Shown here: piece after piece, positions 12,205-23,290 of the stretch
Layout of the letters: every line of letters starts with the position of its first letter
Position numbering within the stretch: position 1 is the first letter of the stretch
Source: Siphonodentalium dalli
Taxonomy: Eukaryota; Mollusca; Scaphopoda; Gadilida; Siphonodentaliidae
Direction: 5' to 3'
Assembly: GCA_032622095.1 (NCBI GenBank)
Contig: CP136061.1
Span: forward strand, 248,819,582-248,883,581
DNA length: 64,000 nt
Translations under genes and position numbers: made by a program
Notes under the pieces: model-generated
The model's input: only the letters and a program-made list of their open reading frames with translations
Told to the model about the DNA's origin: nothing
Databases searched by the model: none

Positions 12205-13129
12205 CAAGCCCCGCCGGCCACATAAACATATCCCTTTCGCGACATTGCGACATTTCAATGCTCTAGACTGCAACTGGCACGGCAACTATGCTGATGATGT
12301 TGATTGAACACATTTATAAAACATATTCAAAAGCATTTGAAAATTACCCTTGAAATTTGAAAACAGTCATATTGAAATTCAAATTTTTTTCCCCAAAATG
12401 TTCCTTCGGATATAAAATGTATACACTTGATTGACAAGCTTTCGGATTTAGAATTGTTCCACATTCGTTGCCAACATTATATTTTGCAGCATCTACTGTC
12501 AAACAGTAGAATCATAGATCATAGTGCAAATTCGGTGACAACTAATTTCATTGAAATAAATTGTTTCACCACTGTTGCTAACTTCTGTAACGTGCAGATT
12601 TAAATAACAAAAACATCTGCTACACGTTTAAATGTAACATTGGTTCAATCTTCTGGTGAGGAACAAATAGTTATATGACAGTATAATGTATTTTAATACG
12701 AAGATATACTATATATCATACGTTATGTATTTTACTGAGATTTATTTCTACTTGCATATTGTTTTAACATTTATAGCTATCGTCCAAAATTATCTGAAAT
12801 TTTGAACATTACAACTGCACCCCAAAATATCTAGTATTATGCACATATTTTCCACGAAGAACAACAACACTGTCATTATACTCACATACATACATGTAAA
12901 TGTATGTCAAAATACAAACATAACATGTTTCTCGTAAAATCGCAGTCTTCCCGCCATCACACCGTAATTATACTGACCGAGTTTCAATGAACTAGTTCAC
13001 GCAGATCGTGCCAAAAACAATCCGTTGCTTCATACTACCTAACCGAGGATTAACAACACAATCGACATTGATTCATTTCCTAGCTAGTTCACGTTGCACG
13101 AAATCTTCATTGATCAAGACTAATCTGTT
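12205..13129. other. Unassigned AT-rich intronic sequence
   Basis: No open frame, splice-like exon or repeat structure recognised between the composite foldback and the TTAA MITE. Confidence 0.4.
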
Positions 13130-13631
13130 TTAAAGGTACGGTTGGCCTTGGAGGTGGGTATCCTGTGAAAATATTTCCACCCGTCAAAAACCGCCACAAA
13201 CAGAAAGGACATCAAAATGTAGACAGACTTTGTCTGTATACAAATAAGAAATATCGCATAAACAGTATGTTATTGTCCTAATTTTGACCATTGTTATGTA
13301 AACAAAAGCATAAAAAGTTACTTTTCTGGTGTTTGTTTATATTATGATGGTAAACATAAAGAGCGTTCTTTGTTGGTGAATTCCTGATATGGAACCAATA
13401 AAGAGCGTTTATACAATTTGTGTGTGATTAACCAGTAGCATTGTGCTGTCTTCTGTATCACAGTCAGGCTCTTGCTTAGGTAAAATATAGTAAATCTTTA
13501 TGATAACATGCTGTTTACGAGATGGTCATGGTATATATGAACGAAACTGTATGCGTTTTAATGTTTTTCTGTTTACGGTGTTTGGAACAAATATGAATAT
13601 TTTCGACAATTAAGGCCAACCGTACCTTTAA
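13130..13631 (+). mobile_element. TTAA-flanked MITE, family A copy 1
   Basis: Bounded by TTAA at 13130-13133 and 13628-13631. Terminal inverted repeats AGGTACGGTTGGCCTT and AAGGCCAACCGTACCT lie just inside. Length 502 bp, no coding capacity. Two internal AATAAAGAGCGTT-like motifs are present. Similar copies lie at 23545-24048 (inverted) and 27092-27571. TTAA duplication is typical of piggyBac-type transposition, but the termini lack the usual CCC start, so that assignment is provisional. Confidence 0.85.
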
Positions 13632-13887
13632 CCGAGATCATGTAGAACGGATTTTCACATTTTGTCATTCACCACTGTTTTGTATTTTAAGAAATAGTCA
13701 GTCTATCTTGCTTGGCGTTTAGTAATTGCGTAGGCGGACCTTGCCGACACAAATACTTAACTTCACAATGAAGATATACCGCTGCTCAGAACATCACTAG
13801 ATGGCGATGGCCCATGTATGATTTGACACCCAGTTAAAAACGATCCACAGATGAAGCAGCCCTTTTTGTCTTCAGTCTGTTCACGCC

Positions 13888-14125
13888 TCAAAATAGCTGC
13901 CACCCGCGACCGTGGTCTGACCCAATCAGGAAGCGCCACGTCATTGCATCACTAATATATACACCGCATCATGCTAACTCCCTTGTTCTTCACTATTTTA
14001 GACTTACCACGCTTGATCTCGAAACTTTCAGAGTTACTAACCTTATTGTGCGAATGCATTAGCCCATCGCATGGACAAAATAATTCCCGCTTAATTCAAT
14101 GACTTAAAACATCGGGAATTATATG
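13888..14125 (+). repeat. Dispersed repeat, copy of 4067-4300
   Basis: Same landmarks and orientation as 4067-4300: CGCGACCGTGGTCTGAC, CTCCCTTGTTCTTCACTATTTT, GCGAATGCATTA, CCCATCGCA and TTAATTCAATGACTT. Divergence indicates an old copy. Confidence 0.75.
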
Positions 14126-14285
14126 TACATTTATATCATAATATTAAAGTGTGCGTCTAGTCAGCTACTCGTGTACATGTATATTCACGGTTTAGTGGTA
14201 CTTTATATGTAGTACATGCAAAGCAGTTATAGATTGGGTGACAATTAAATGTTCTCGATTCGCTGATTAATATCTTATATGTTAA

Positions 14286-14630
14286 TCATAAAATGTACAC
14301 ATCAAAAGAAAAGGGAAAGTGTCCAGGGATAACATTTATATGGGGGGGGGGGGGGGGGTACACAAACAGATAGATGAACGTGCCCCTATGCACATACATG
14401 TAACTCAGCGGATATGTTTGCATGTATAATGTGGCATTGTTATTGACTAATTCATCCAGTTCATGGGGACTTGCTGCATTTAAGAGGACACCATTGACAT
14501 AACTGTACTCAATTTCATACATTGCTTGGAGAATCTTGACAAAAAATTCGTCAAACGAGTGTTCCAACTCGCCTATCGGTCTCAATGTCACAAGAACCGA
14601 GCTCATGTTATGCATTTTTGACGCTAACAC
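14286..14630 (-). pseudogene. Coding-like - strand fragment, unidentified
   Basis: A - strand frame of 114 codons with a protein-like central part (LRPIGELEHSFDEFF, then NAASPHELDELVNN). The last 20-30 codons run into a poly-G tract and are not credible. The spacing of the acidic and hydrophobic heptads loosely recalls ectodomains of envelope-like proteins of some LTR elements, but this is only an impression. Stops upstream and the simple-sequence end suggest a decayed fragment. Confidence 0.2.
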
Positions 14631-15679
14631 AGCTGTTTCCGTCCGAATGTTCTGTACAATTTTACTATTCGAATTCTTGGCTAATCATTTGTTGATGTCT
14701 GTGATAATATATGCTGTTGTAACCTGCTGTTTCTTTATTAATACCGTATTTTCCAACTTGGGTGAGGAATATCTATGATACTGTTATTCAGATGCCGGAA
14801 CTGCATTTTCTTTTCCAACATAAACATTTGTGGGGCTGGTGACTGAAATGCACACTTCACCAGGCCAAGAAACGGTACGGGTAGGATATTTTATTTCAAT
14901 ATACACATATCATTAGTAGACAGCACATTTTACATATTTATTGCATCTGTTGCAAAGAATTGAAGTATGGGTGGTTTCAACACCATTATGCAGCTGAGCT
15001 TGAACTAGCAGAAATTGACTTAGATTTTATTGGAGAAAATAAGACACATTATTGTTTCCTAGATGAACTCTGAATATAAGTTTCAACATCAGTTCTCGGC
15101 TTCAATATAAAATCATGATTTTTAACAACATCAGCTAAGCATGAACGGTAGATCGAAGCTTTTGATCATTAGATCAATTCGATCAACAAGTGTCTGTTGA
15201 CCAGAACTTCTAATTTTTCTCGAAAATTAGCGCTGGTTCATTTTTTTCCGGAAAGTTGATTTGATATTAAAATCGTTGCCAATAACACGAAAAACAATAA
15301 ACTTTCAGAATTTCTGTAGGGGTGATGTTAGTAATATCACGCAGTGGGGGAACGCACCGTCTGAATTGTGTTCCATAGTTTATGGAAAGTCGCATTATCG
15401 ATAACATATTACTAAGTGAACAATAATAAGTTACAATTGGCGGAATGTCGTAACAGCTGAAAATCCCGCGCTAAATATAGAACGCCGCACTTTTTCATTA
15501 AACTGGTACCCAGCCGATGACAGATTCAGAAAGAGTGTTTGACTGGTGCGTTTTGAAAGATGACGTATGACTGTTACACTAAAACAGAGAACAATCAATT
15601 TGAAATAATGTAGGGCACCTTATTAGATATACGTTTTTTTCAGCTGGAATATGATTATCACAAGGTTTCATTGATGGAC
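14631..15679. other. Unassigned AT-rich intronic sequence
   Basis: A + strand frame at 14536-14778 overlaps the - strand fragment and has hydrophobic content but no signature. Nothing else is recognised before the (TA)n tract. Confidence 0.4.

Positions 15680-15714
<35 letters not shown>
15680..15714. repeat. (TA)n tract at the 3' side of the Penelope-like element
   Basis: An uninterrupted run of TA dinucleotides borders the downstream end of the - strand element. A matching, longer (TA)n run lies at the other end (about 18833-18893). Confidence 0.9.
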
Positions 15715-15716
<2 letters not shown>

Positions 15717-15772
15717 AAGTTCTTATCAATATATGATAACACCAATTAAAGACCCATCAAATCTTTAATGTC

Positions 15773-15808
15773 GTACTAGCTTTCGGCTATACAGCCTTCG
15801 TCGGGTAC
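15773..15808 (-). ncRNA. Hammerhead-ribozyme-like motif near the PLE end
   Basis: On the - strand the segment is bounded by GTAC at both ends and contains CCGACGA, a GGCT/AGCC stem with a GTAT loop, then GAAA. This is the order of a hammerhead core (CUGANGA, stem II, GAAA), but the first core element has C in place of the invariant U. Hammerhead motifs are known in PLE terminal repeats. I infer a decayed or minimal version and do not claim activity. Confidence 0.35.
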
Positions 15809-16091
15809 ATGAATGAACAATCATTTGAAAATACACATTGATATACAGACAAACTTGTTTACCGCGTAACTATGACGTTAACGAACGTTACCTGACAAAA
15901 TTTGGCGCCAAATGAAAAATGGCGGGAAAGCTTACAGGTGAAAGACGCGCCAAACATAGAAGCTACATGTGTAGCGTTGTGAAGAAAAGTCAATGCTTGA
16001 GTATATGGGAACTCATCTAGCTTAGAAGCAGTCCATACAATGTATAAGCATATTTTAGATAATTAGAGTTGGACCAAGGAGAAATTGTAAA

Positions 16092-16775
16092 TTATGACCA
16101 ACTCGCCATGAAACCACGGTCCTTATTAATGCCACGATAAAAACTTCCAAACAGTTCTATATGTTGTAATTCGGCCACACGTCTCTCTTTCATGTCCGAA
16201 AGTCCACCTCTTAATACTTTGATGCGGATGTCATCGGGTGTGTGTTGTGGTTGACAGAAATGTTCTGCTATGGGTAGGTTCAAGTCCCTGTTGTTGATGT
16301 TCTGCCTATGCCCCGTCACTCGTTTGCAGAGAAGTTGGCCTGTTTCACCAATGTAATGCATTTCTGGACAATTTGCGCACGTAATGATATACACAACACC
16401 ACTTGAGACACACGAGAACTGGCCCACATCCTGGAAAACGCGCCCATTGCGCATAAGAACATCGGCCTTGTTAATTAACACACACATACCACATCTCGGC
16501 CTGTTACATGGAAATGTACCATTGGGTGACTGTCCACCAGAAGATGGTAGCTTACTTGTTACTAATTTCCGCTTCAAGTTGGGTGGTTGCCTCATGGCGA
16601 CAACCGGTCTTTCGTTAAACACGTTCCTGAGATGAATGTCGCTCGTAATAATGCCATTCAGAGATGTAGTTATTGTGCGTAATTTTTCTAGCTGTGGTGG
16701 TAGTTTACCACGAGGGGAACTCGATCTGATGATGTTTTGTCCCGATATTGAAGGAGCATCTCCCTGTCCAAACAT
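16092..16775 (-). CDS. PLE GIY-YIG endonuclease frame
   Basis: A 227-codon frame forming the C-terminal part of the PLE polyprotein. After a linker, a GIY-YIG domain is seen: VVYIITC for the first motif, a Cys-bearing insert, YIGETG for the second, then a conserved L-x3-R and GHR, and IAEHF further on. It ends with a typical ELFGSFY-type region. In this family the endonuclease nicks target DNA to prime reverse transcription. The frame overlaps the RT frame by 88 bp in another register, and its first part (PPQLEKLRTI onward) is the expected continuation of the RT C-terminus. Its own ATG is therefore probably not a real start. Confidence 0.88.
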   Translation of the reverse strand: MFGQGDAPSISGQNIIRSSSPRGKLPPQLEKLRTITTSLNGIITSDIHLRNVFNERPVVAMRQPPNLKRKLVTSKLPSSGGQSPNGTFPCNRPRCGMCVLINKADVLMRNGRVFQDVGQFSCVSSGVVYIITCANCPEMHYIGETGQLLCKRVTGHRQNINNRDLNLPIAEHFCQPQHTPDDIRIKVLRGGLSDMKERRVAELQHIELFGSFYRGINKDRGFMASWS

Positions 16776-18706
16776 TTCGCTTTTCCCAATTGTTTATTAA
16801 TCGAACGTCTGTCGTATCCCAAATTCGAGAATTGTGAGCGTAGTTCACTGAACTGTTCGTCTCTTACTTTTTCCTGAGAATTGATGCGCTGGTAACGAAT
16901 GCCTTGACTGTAGATAATGGCTTGTTTCGTGTGGTCGGGATGAAAACTAATGGGGTTTAGATATGAAAATCTGTCCGTAGGTTTTCTGAATACCTTTGTG
17001 AATAACTGATCGGCATTGTTTTCGACTGTAACATCGAGAAAGCTGATATCGGTGTGAGAAAATTCCATTTTGAACTGGATTGAAGGATTGCACTGATTGA
17101 ATGCTCGATGAAATATTTCCAATTCAGCGACTCCGTGTTCCCATATCATGAATATGTCGTCGATAAACCTGAGATAAATTCGCGGTTTGAGAGTCTGTGT
17201 AGCTAAGAACTTTTCCTCCAACTCTGTCATGAATATATTGGCATATTGAGGCGCCATGGGTGTCCCCATTGCAGTACCTTTAATTTGTCTGTAAAACTTA
17301 TTCTCGAACACGAAATAGTTATGTTTAAGAATATATTCAATTAACTTCATAACCGAATCTTTAGTTACTCCGTCTGATTCAGTATCATCGTCGTGAAATC
17401 TCTGTCGAACTGCCGCTATGCCATCTGTGTGTTCAATTTGAGAATATAGGGACACCACATCCATGGTGACTAACAGGGTATCCGAACTTGTTGTTCCAAC
17501 GGCCTTTAATTTCCTGATAAAATCGGTAGTATCCTGTATGAAGCTATCTGACGCGCGAACTGTCGGTTTGAGTGTAGCATCGACATAACTCGAAATTTTC
17601 TCGGTTATGGTTCCAATTCCCGAAACGATGGGTCTTCCGGGGTTCCCTTCCTTGTGAATCTTGGGCAGGGTGTAGAAGATACCCGGTCGCGGTTTTGAAA
17701 CGGTAAGCGGGGAGATAATATTCCTATCTACCTCTGGGAGTTCCGCCAAAAGTTGTGAAAGTTCTTTTTCGAAATCGGCAGTGGGATCCTCTTCAAGACA
17801 AACATAAAACTCCCGATTGTTAAGTTGCCGTTTCGCTTCCTGAATGTACGCTGTCTTATCCATCACAACAGTGGCACCACCCTTATCAGCCGGTTTAATG
17901 ACAATATCTCTTTTGTTCTGCAGTGTTCTGATGGCTCGTCGTTCTAAAGGTCGGAGATTGTATAATAACTTCTGCTTTTTCGAAAGAATTTGAGCTTTCG
18001 CCCTCTCTCTGAAAGTGTCAATGTATACGTCTAAAGAAGCATTTCTCCCAGGGGGCGGTGTCCAGTCCGATTGCTTTGCTTGTTTGTTATTAAACTGTTT
18101 TTCCCTCCCATAGAAATATTCTTTTAGTCGTAGCCTGCGAAAGTATTGTTCCAAATCATCACAGAATTTTACTTTGTCAAATTTAGCTGTAGGGCAGAAT
18201 GAAAGTCCTTTCTCGAGTACACTTCTCTCGGTATCGGAGAGTTCGTATTCCGATAAATTAACTACGTTGGAATTGGTATTGGATGCTTCAGCATTGATGT
18301 CTCCGTCGATGGGACAGCTTTTTGATTTTAAGTTCGAAAGTTTTTTCCTCTTTTTAGTCATCTGGGAATGTAGGCAGTCATTATAATATTTATATATATT
18401 ATGTTTGTCAAGACTCACGTTGGTGTCCATGTATTCACGTATGCTGTTCTTCAAACTTATTTTCCGGCTGTACATGATGTCTATGAGATGTTTGAGTAAT
18501 CGTTCGCTGGTTCTTCTGCACAATTTATCCGAGAATGAAGTTTTGAATGTATTTTGCAGCGGATTCTTGATAACTATTCCATTCGGGATGAGAGATCTCT
18601 GTTTGCATTCCGATAGAAAAAAGATGTCGCTATTTGTCTGTGCATATTGTCTGTGAATTTTCTTGATTTTCCACTCATCTCGGCTGATTGCGGTGTTGAC
18701 TGACAT
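16688..18706 (-). CDS. PLE reverse transcriptase frame
   Basis: A 672-codon frame starting at ATG 18706. It has the PLE order of RT motifs: a TLPKIHK / RPIVSGIGT block (about residues 350-375), motif A as MDVVSLYSQ, motif B as GTAMGTPMAPQYANIFM, catalytic motif C as RFIDDIF (the paired Asp residues are present), then motif D as SFLDVTVE. The N-terminal 200 residues are basic and poorly conserved, as is usual. The frame stops at 16688 within the connector to the endonuclease. A one-base shift there would explain the split, so this copy is probably inactive though otherwise little decayed. The reading is antisense to the host gene. Confidence 0.93.
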   Translation of the reverse strand: MSVNTAISRDEWKIKKIHRQYAQTNSDIFFLSECKQRSLIPNGIVIKNPLQNTFKTSFSDKLCRRTSERLLKHLIDIMYSRKISLKNSIREYMDTNVSLDKHNIYKYYNDCLHSQMTKKRKKLSNLKSKSCPIDGDINAEASNTNSNVVNLSEYELSDTERSVLEKGLSFCPTAKFDKVKFCDDLEQYFRRLRLKEYFYGREKQFNNKQAKQSDWTPPPGRNASLDVYIDTFRERAKAQILSKKQKLLYNLRPLERRAIRTLQNKRDIVIKPADKGGATVVMDKTAYIQEAKRQLNNREFYVCLEEDPTADFEKELSQLLAELPEVDRNIISPLTVSKPRPGIFYTLPKIHKEGNPGRPIVSGIGTITEKISSYVDATLKPTVRASDSFIQDTTDFIRKLKAVGTTSSDTLLVTMDVVSLYSQIEHTDGIAAVRQRFHDDDTESDGVTKDSVMKLIEYILKHNYFVFENKFYRQIKGTAMGTPMAPQYANIFMTELEEKFLATQTLKPRIYLRFIDDIFMIWEHGVAELEIFHRAFNQCNPSIQFKMEFSHTDISFLDVTVENNADQLFTKVFRKPTDRFSYLNPISFHPDHTKQAIIYSQGIRYQRINSQEKVRDEQFSELRSQFSNLGYDRRSINKQLGKAKCLDREMLLQYRDKTSSDRVPLVVNYHHS

Positions 18707-18830
18707 ATTGTAGTGTTGATATTTCGCATTTCACAAACATCTAGAAAGTGGACTGGTGTTTCTTAAATGGTAGTCACATGTCCCACGTTTCAAAAAGAAA
18801 TTATAGACACATTTTGAGTGGCATGCACCT

Positions 18831-18832
<2 letters not shown>

Positions 18833-18874
<42 letters not shown>

Positions 18875-18893
18875 ATATATATATACTCATTAA
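18833..18893. repeat. (TA)n tract at the 5' side of the PLE
   Basis: A long TA dinucleotide run directly upstream (on the - strand) of the PLE. Together with the 15680-15714 run it shows that the element lies within TA-repeat DNA. Confidence 0.9.
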
Positions 18894-19112
18894 CTACTGA
18901 CAAGTGTATGTGAGGCTTAATGATATATGGTGATTCTGATAGGCCTGAAGCAGATCTACTGCGTTTGACGGTTACAACCATACAGCAAATATTGTCATGC
19001 ATATTTATGTGAAGCAGTCTGTATTCACAACGATTAATTTTTCCAGCTTGAAAACCATATCGTTATTTACTGTTTTGGATGAGAATGCCAGACCCTGAAT
19101 AATTCTTTGTAG

Positions 19113-19351
19113 ATTTGCGATCAGCAATAATCCTGCTTGGATCAGTTGTTGCTTTGGTTGTGGCCACGGCAACCCGAGTCAACCGCCTCAACCTGCCTTC
19201 AGTGCACAAAGGAGGCATATCACCCGCAGAACAACCTCCAGCGCCGCTACCAAGAGACCACGTAACCATTTCTGAAATACCGTCCGATCCAAGAGGGGAA
19301 AGCACGGCCGGAATCCGTACGCTACACGGCAGACGACAATACGTAGTTGGG
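19113..19351 (+). CDS. Astacin-family protease gene, exon 2 (signal peptide and propeptide)
   Basis: A GC-richer island of 239 bp with an acceptor (TTCTTTGTAG) at its left edge and a perfect donor (GGG, then GTAAGT) at 19352. Read from 19115 it gives 79 codons with no stop. The first is a hydrophobic signal-peptide core (AIILLGSVVALVVATA), then a polar, Pro-rich propeptide (AEQPPAPLPRDHVT) ending with RRQYVVG. No ATG is available in the exon: an in-frame ATG at 19079 is cut off by TAA at 19100. The start must come from upstream, and exon 1 supplies M-Y in the right phase. The end is phase 0, matching exon 3. Confidence 0.75.
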
Positions 19352-20439
19352 GTAAGTTGAGCAATAAGTTCTAGCAATGATCTCGTCAGCTAAAATATTA
19401 GTTCACGAAATTTCGATTATATAGACGCAATATAAGATGGAGGATCAGTATTACATATTATAAATGTAATGATACATGCGTATATATGAATGATTAAGCA
19501 AATATATGTCGCCATACAAGCATGTTATGATAATTATGTATATGAGACGTCACCGTTAAGATTAGAATCTACCATTCTGATGACATTTTATTCAAGTATA
19601 AATCCACATGAACTACACAAGGAACACGCTTTGCATCCATCATAGCTATGCATTTAGGTTTATTTACATGCCTTAGTGCAAGTACCTACGAGATGTTACA
19701 CCATTAGAGTCGAATTACGTCAAAGCGAATGAAAATTTATAATTATTTCGGCCAATTTGGCCGGTTACTTCATGTGACTTTTCATCTGACGTGTGTGTCG
19801 GAATAATGATATGGAGGATTTATGTAAATGTTAGCCCAAACTACATTTCCAAGTAACGATGGTTTTGTTGTTTATTTTGAGGAATAATACCGCGTCAGAT
19901 GAATTCAGCCCAAATATGTTAACAGTTGTCGTGTAAAACATTCGGCAGTAAGTTAGCGTTATTTAGTATTTGTGGATGTCCTTTAACATGGGGAAAATAG
20001 ACTACTGCGCTTGAACGAGCATGTGAATTGTCGTTTTTAATGTATAGCAACTTTATAATCAATAACAGAGGCATTCTCTGTCAAATAAGGTCGCTCTATT
20101 TACGATACCAATTGGGGAACTTTGTAAATTAAATTACGCGTAAACTTAACCTGCTGCAAATAGAAAAGGTGTCGGAATCGGCGTACTCGCCCCATGGGCT
20201 AACTCGCCCAATCGGCGCGTGCCAACTCGGAATAAAAGGCCAACTCGGAATAAAAGATGCATACGGGGTGTTATATGGCGTTTGGTCCGTTGTTTCTCAA
20301 TGAATATTATTGAAATTTGGTGTATATGTCCGGGCTGGGACATGGAATACAACAACGGTTGAATTGTTTTTTAATTTACAAATTTGTTGATTTTATTCAT
20401 TTTGTTTTCGTTCTGAAACACACTATAAAGTGTATATAA
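19352..20439 (+). other. Start of intron 2, no recognisable feature
   Basis: AT-rich. The short - strand frame at 20146-20355 covers a small direct duplication (GCCAACTCGGAATAAAAG twice near 20220-20255) and has no protein signature. Confidence 0.45.
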
Positions 20440-20740
20440 TATAATAACGAACACGAGACATACATAATTTATGAACTGTTAACAAAATATATCAAATTCA
20501 ATACATGACAAAGATGACTCAGTGGAGTTTATAAAGTGAACATAAAAACATTGAGGTAAGAATCTTTTTAAGGAATTCAACTTTATTTAATGATAATAAA
20601 CACATAAATTAAAATAACAAACATGAGACATACATGATTTATAAACTGTTAACAACAGATATCAAACTCAATACATGACAAAGATGACTCAGTGAAGTTT
20701 ATAAAGTGAACATAAAAATATTAAGGTAAAAATCTTTTTA
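20440..20740. repeat. 180-bp tandem repeat, about 1.7 units
   Basis: The landmark CGAGACATACAT / TGAGACATACAT occurs 180 bp apart (near 20454 and 20634), followed in both units by AACTGTTAACAA, CAATACATGACAAAGATGACTCAGTG and GTTTATAAAGTGAACATAAAAA. Divergence is low, so this is a fairly recent tandem duplication. Confidence 0.85.
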
Positions 20741-20759
20741 AGCATTACTAAACCGTTTA

Positions 20760-22100
20760 GCACAGTCCACTTCACTCATCCGATCATCACTAAACTTAAT
20801 ATTTATCTTGATATTGATCTATCAGATGAGAGTTATCAAATATTTTTTTAATTTTATAGGAAAAAATGGTCGCCAGCGGCCATATTGCATTTACGTTATA
20901 TGTTATCGCGTCATGTCGATATCTAGTATTACTTAGAAATTTCACCTTTCCAGATTCATAATTGCTCCATTGACTGTAACAGATGGAATTATTCCCCTCT
21001 TCGGATAGAGTGTCACTGAAACTTTATTTTGTCAGACTGTCTGTATAGTCACTGATTATATATGGCAATAATCTGTAATAAGATGTAGCACTATTTTATT
21101 TTATATTTACATGCAGTGCTGTTTTTATACAACAATTCTAATCCCCCCTAGATCATCATGTGATCGACCATACATCGCGCGAAGACCTGGTTGAATTAAG
21201 GGGGGTTTTTATGGATAACTTCTGTCCTCAAGCTAGATTATACTTATGACATTTAATGGCAGGGTTAGATATGCGTGAGACACCACCACTCTTCAATTCA
21301 CACCAAGTTATCAGCTGTCATATTCGGATATTAGAACCCATAGCCATGATATATGGTTTATTTTGTGTATACTAGTAATATTGTTATTTTCAGTACCTTT
21401 ATATACCAGTACTGTGTATAACAATGCATATACATTAATCCATGTATACATGTATATTGATTCAACGGATTCAGTGGTTTTGTCCATCAGTCTATCAAAT
21501 TTGCGGGGAAAACATGGCCACAAGCAGTACACCCTGTTAAATTTCGAATTTGAATCAATTGGCGCACCCTGCAGCCAGCTTTTATTGGAGAACTTTTTCT
21601 CATGTGGATAGTTTGGGTCACCGCTAGATGTGAGCCATGTTTTGTTCTCAAGCTGTCCTTGTGAAGACATCACTGCCAGCGGTGATCTTGAATTTTACTA
21701 TTTTTATGGCTAAATCATTTGGTTGATCCTACAGACGACACCCCTTGTCCGATCGTCACCAGATTCCACAATGATCTTCTGGATAACCAGGGGGAGAGTA
21801 ATCTAATTTTCCCGAATTTCGTTAAAAAACATTACCACAGGCAGCAATTTGGTATCTTACTGTTTGATCCTCTTTTGCGTGACTGAATTGTTTAGCAACT
21901 GTACAGTCATATCCCTCATCTGATAGTCACCACACTTTATATTGATCTTCGGGCTGACAACTAGATGGGAGCTATCGAATGCTTTGAATTTTTTTGGAAA
22001 ACATTGTCGCCAGCAGTCATCTTCTATTTTGGTTTTTATATACATGTATATCTCTTCATTCGGATAGCCAGTATTACGTAGGTACTTCAACTTTCCGCAT
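20760..22100. repeat. Cluster of degenerate dispersed repeats with GGCGACCA / GCCAGC motif
   Basis: Several diverged 100-150 bp segments share the order CCGATCATCAC, TATTGATCTT, GATGGGAGCTATC and AAAAATGGTCGCCAGCGGCCAT. They are seen near 20771-20890, 21750-21850 and 21917-22025, and in inverse orientation near 21480-21660. A further inverse copy lies at 26525-26650. Short frames here (21311-21673, 21857-22090) are not convincing genes. Confidence 0.55.
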
Positions 22101-22329
22101 TCCTGTCATCATTTGAAATATAAAAATTTACCTGATACCATGCACCCTTCAAAATTTGTTTCGTCGTATCTATTTTAATGACCCGTATGGTAATATTGAT
22201 ACAGATATATTTGTCAAACATTTCTTTGTACAATATACAGGTATTTAGTTTGTAACTAAATCTAGAAATATATAATAGTAGCTGGTGGACCCTACTTCGT
22301 CCGGGATGTTCCCCTCTGATTTTCGGAGA

Positions 22330-22680
22330 ATTGCGCGATTCAACCTTGAATTGACCATTTTAAAGGTGAACGTCATGTCGGGTCACGATTTGACCCGCCC
22401 AAAACACTCCCCGGACAAAAGTCACGACAAAAGTACCCGTCGAAATCCGCCCGGCTTTACCCGATTTGACCTTGAATTGACAATTTTGAATGTCAAGATC
22501 AGGTCAGGGTCATAATTTGACCCACCCGAAACACTCCTGGGACAAAAGTAACAGTAGGTATTATATTTCGTTGAAATACTTCGTTTTACCAGATTTGACC
22601 TTGAATTGATCTTTTTGAATGTCAAAGTCAGGTCGGGATCAAGATTTGACCCGTCCAAATAGTCCAGAAACATGCCTACA
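22330..22680. repeat. 126-bp tandem repeat, three units
   Basis: The landmark ACCTTGAATTGA recurs near 22343, 22469 and 22595, each followed by a GTCAGGTC...GATTTGACCC block and (in two) by CACTCC-GGACAAAAGT. Units are diverged by about 15-20 percent by eye. The frames on both strands (22285-22515, 22422-22673) are translations of this repeat. Confidence 0.8.
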
Positions 22681-23290
22681 TCAGCACGTTCGAGAACATG
22701 GTCCCACGTGAAATTGGACCCGTCAATATTGCTCCCGGGATCGAAGTAGTCCTACACACAAATTTTTAGTCGGATCGGTCAAGGTCCAGAAACATGCCTA
22801 TGAGCGAGGTCAAGTTGACACGTTAAATACCAAATCCGAGTCGGATCAGTCGAGCAGTGTTAGAGTCTATAACACATACACACATGCATTCATGCATACA
22901 CACATACATACAGACAGGTGTTCCAAAATGTATAATCGATAGCTATAACAATTCTATGGTAGATAGTTCACGGCCGACCTGATGCATGCATCTTAGTTTT
23001 CTTGTTCTCTTATGGTGTACCATATCTTATTGGATCCTATCTGAGATTGATTCATGCAATAGAAAAAAACATGCGATTAAGTTCAGTGGAAACAGTCACG
23101 AGAATGGTGGAACACTGGTGTCGATTATTAGCGTCGTAATGAGTATCGCCGTCTCCATCCAAGGAAATTTCAAAATGGCCGCAGTAATGGTCGAAAGCTG
23201 GTGCTTTTCAAGGTTGATAGTCCGATATGAGGTACACCGATATGACTTGTAGACTTTTAATGTGGATATCATGTGTGTTCCATTTTACGT

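Larger units (their letters stand above)
15715..18832 (-). mobile_element. Penelope-like retroelement (PLE), near full length
   Basis: About 3.1 kb on the - strand, with a reverse transcriptase frame followed by a GIY-YIG endonuclease frame. This order (RT then C-terminal GIY-YIG) is that of canonical endonuclease-bearing PLEs. Both edges abut (TA)n tracts. A hairpin-bearing segment downstream of the coding region (15773-15808) resembles the degenerate hammerhead motif known from PLE ends. Coding is broken by a frameshift near 16710. It sits in intron 1 of the protease gene, antisense to it. Confidence 0.9.

Noticed and set aside
14341-14358. Poly-G tract as a structured regulatory site (also near 42785, 43428 and 62141)
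   Set aside because: Simple homopolymer runs, common in such genomes and prone to sequencing error; no flanking conservation seen.
19079-19102. In-frame ATG upstream of exon 2 as the translation start
   Set aside because: TAA at 19100-19102 ends it before the signal-peptide segment.
22285-22673. Opposed open frames rich in Asp, Leu and Arg
   Set aside because: Both strands of the 126-bp tandem repeat.
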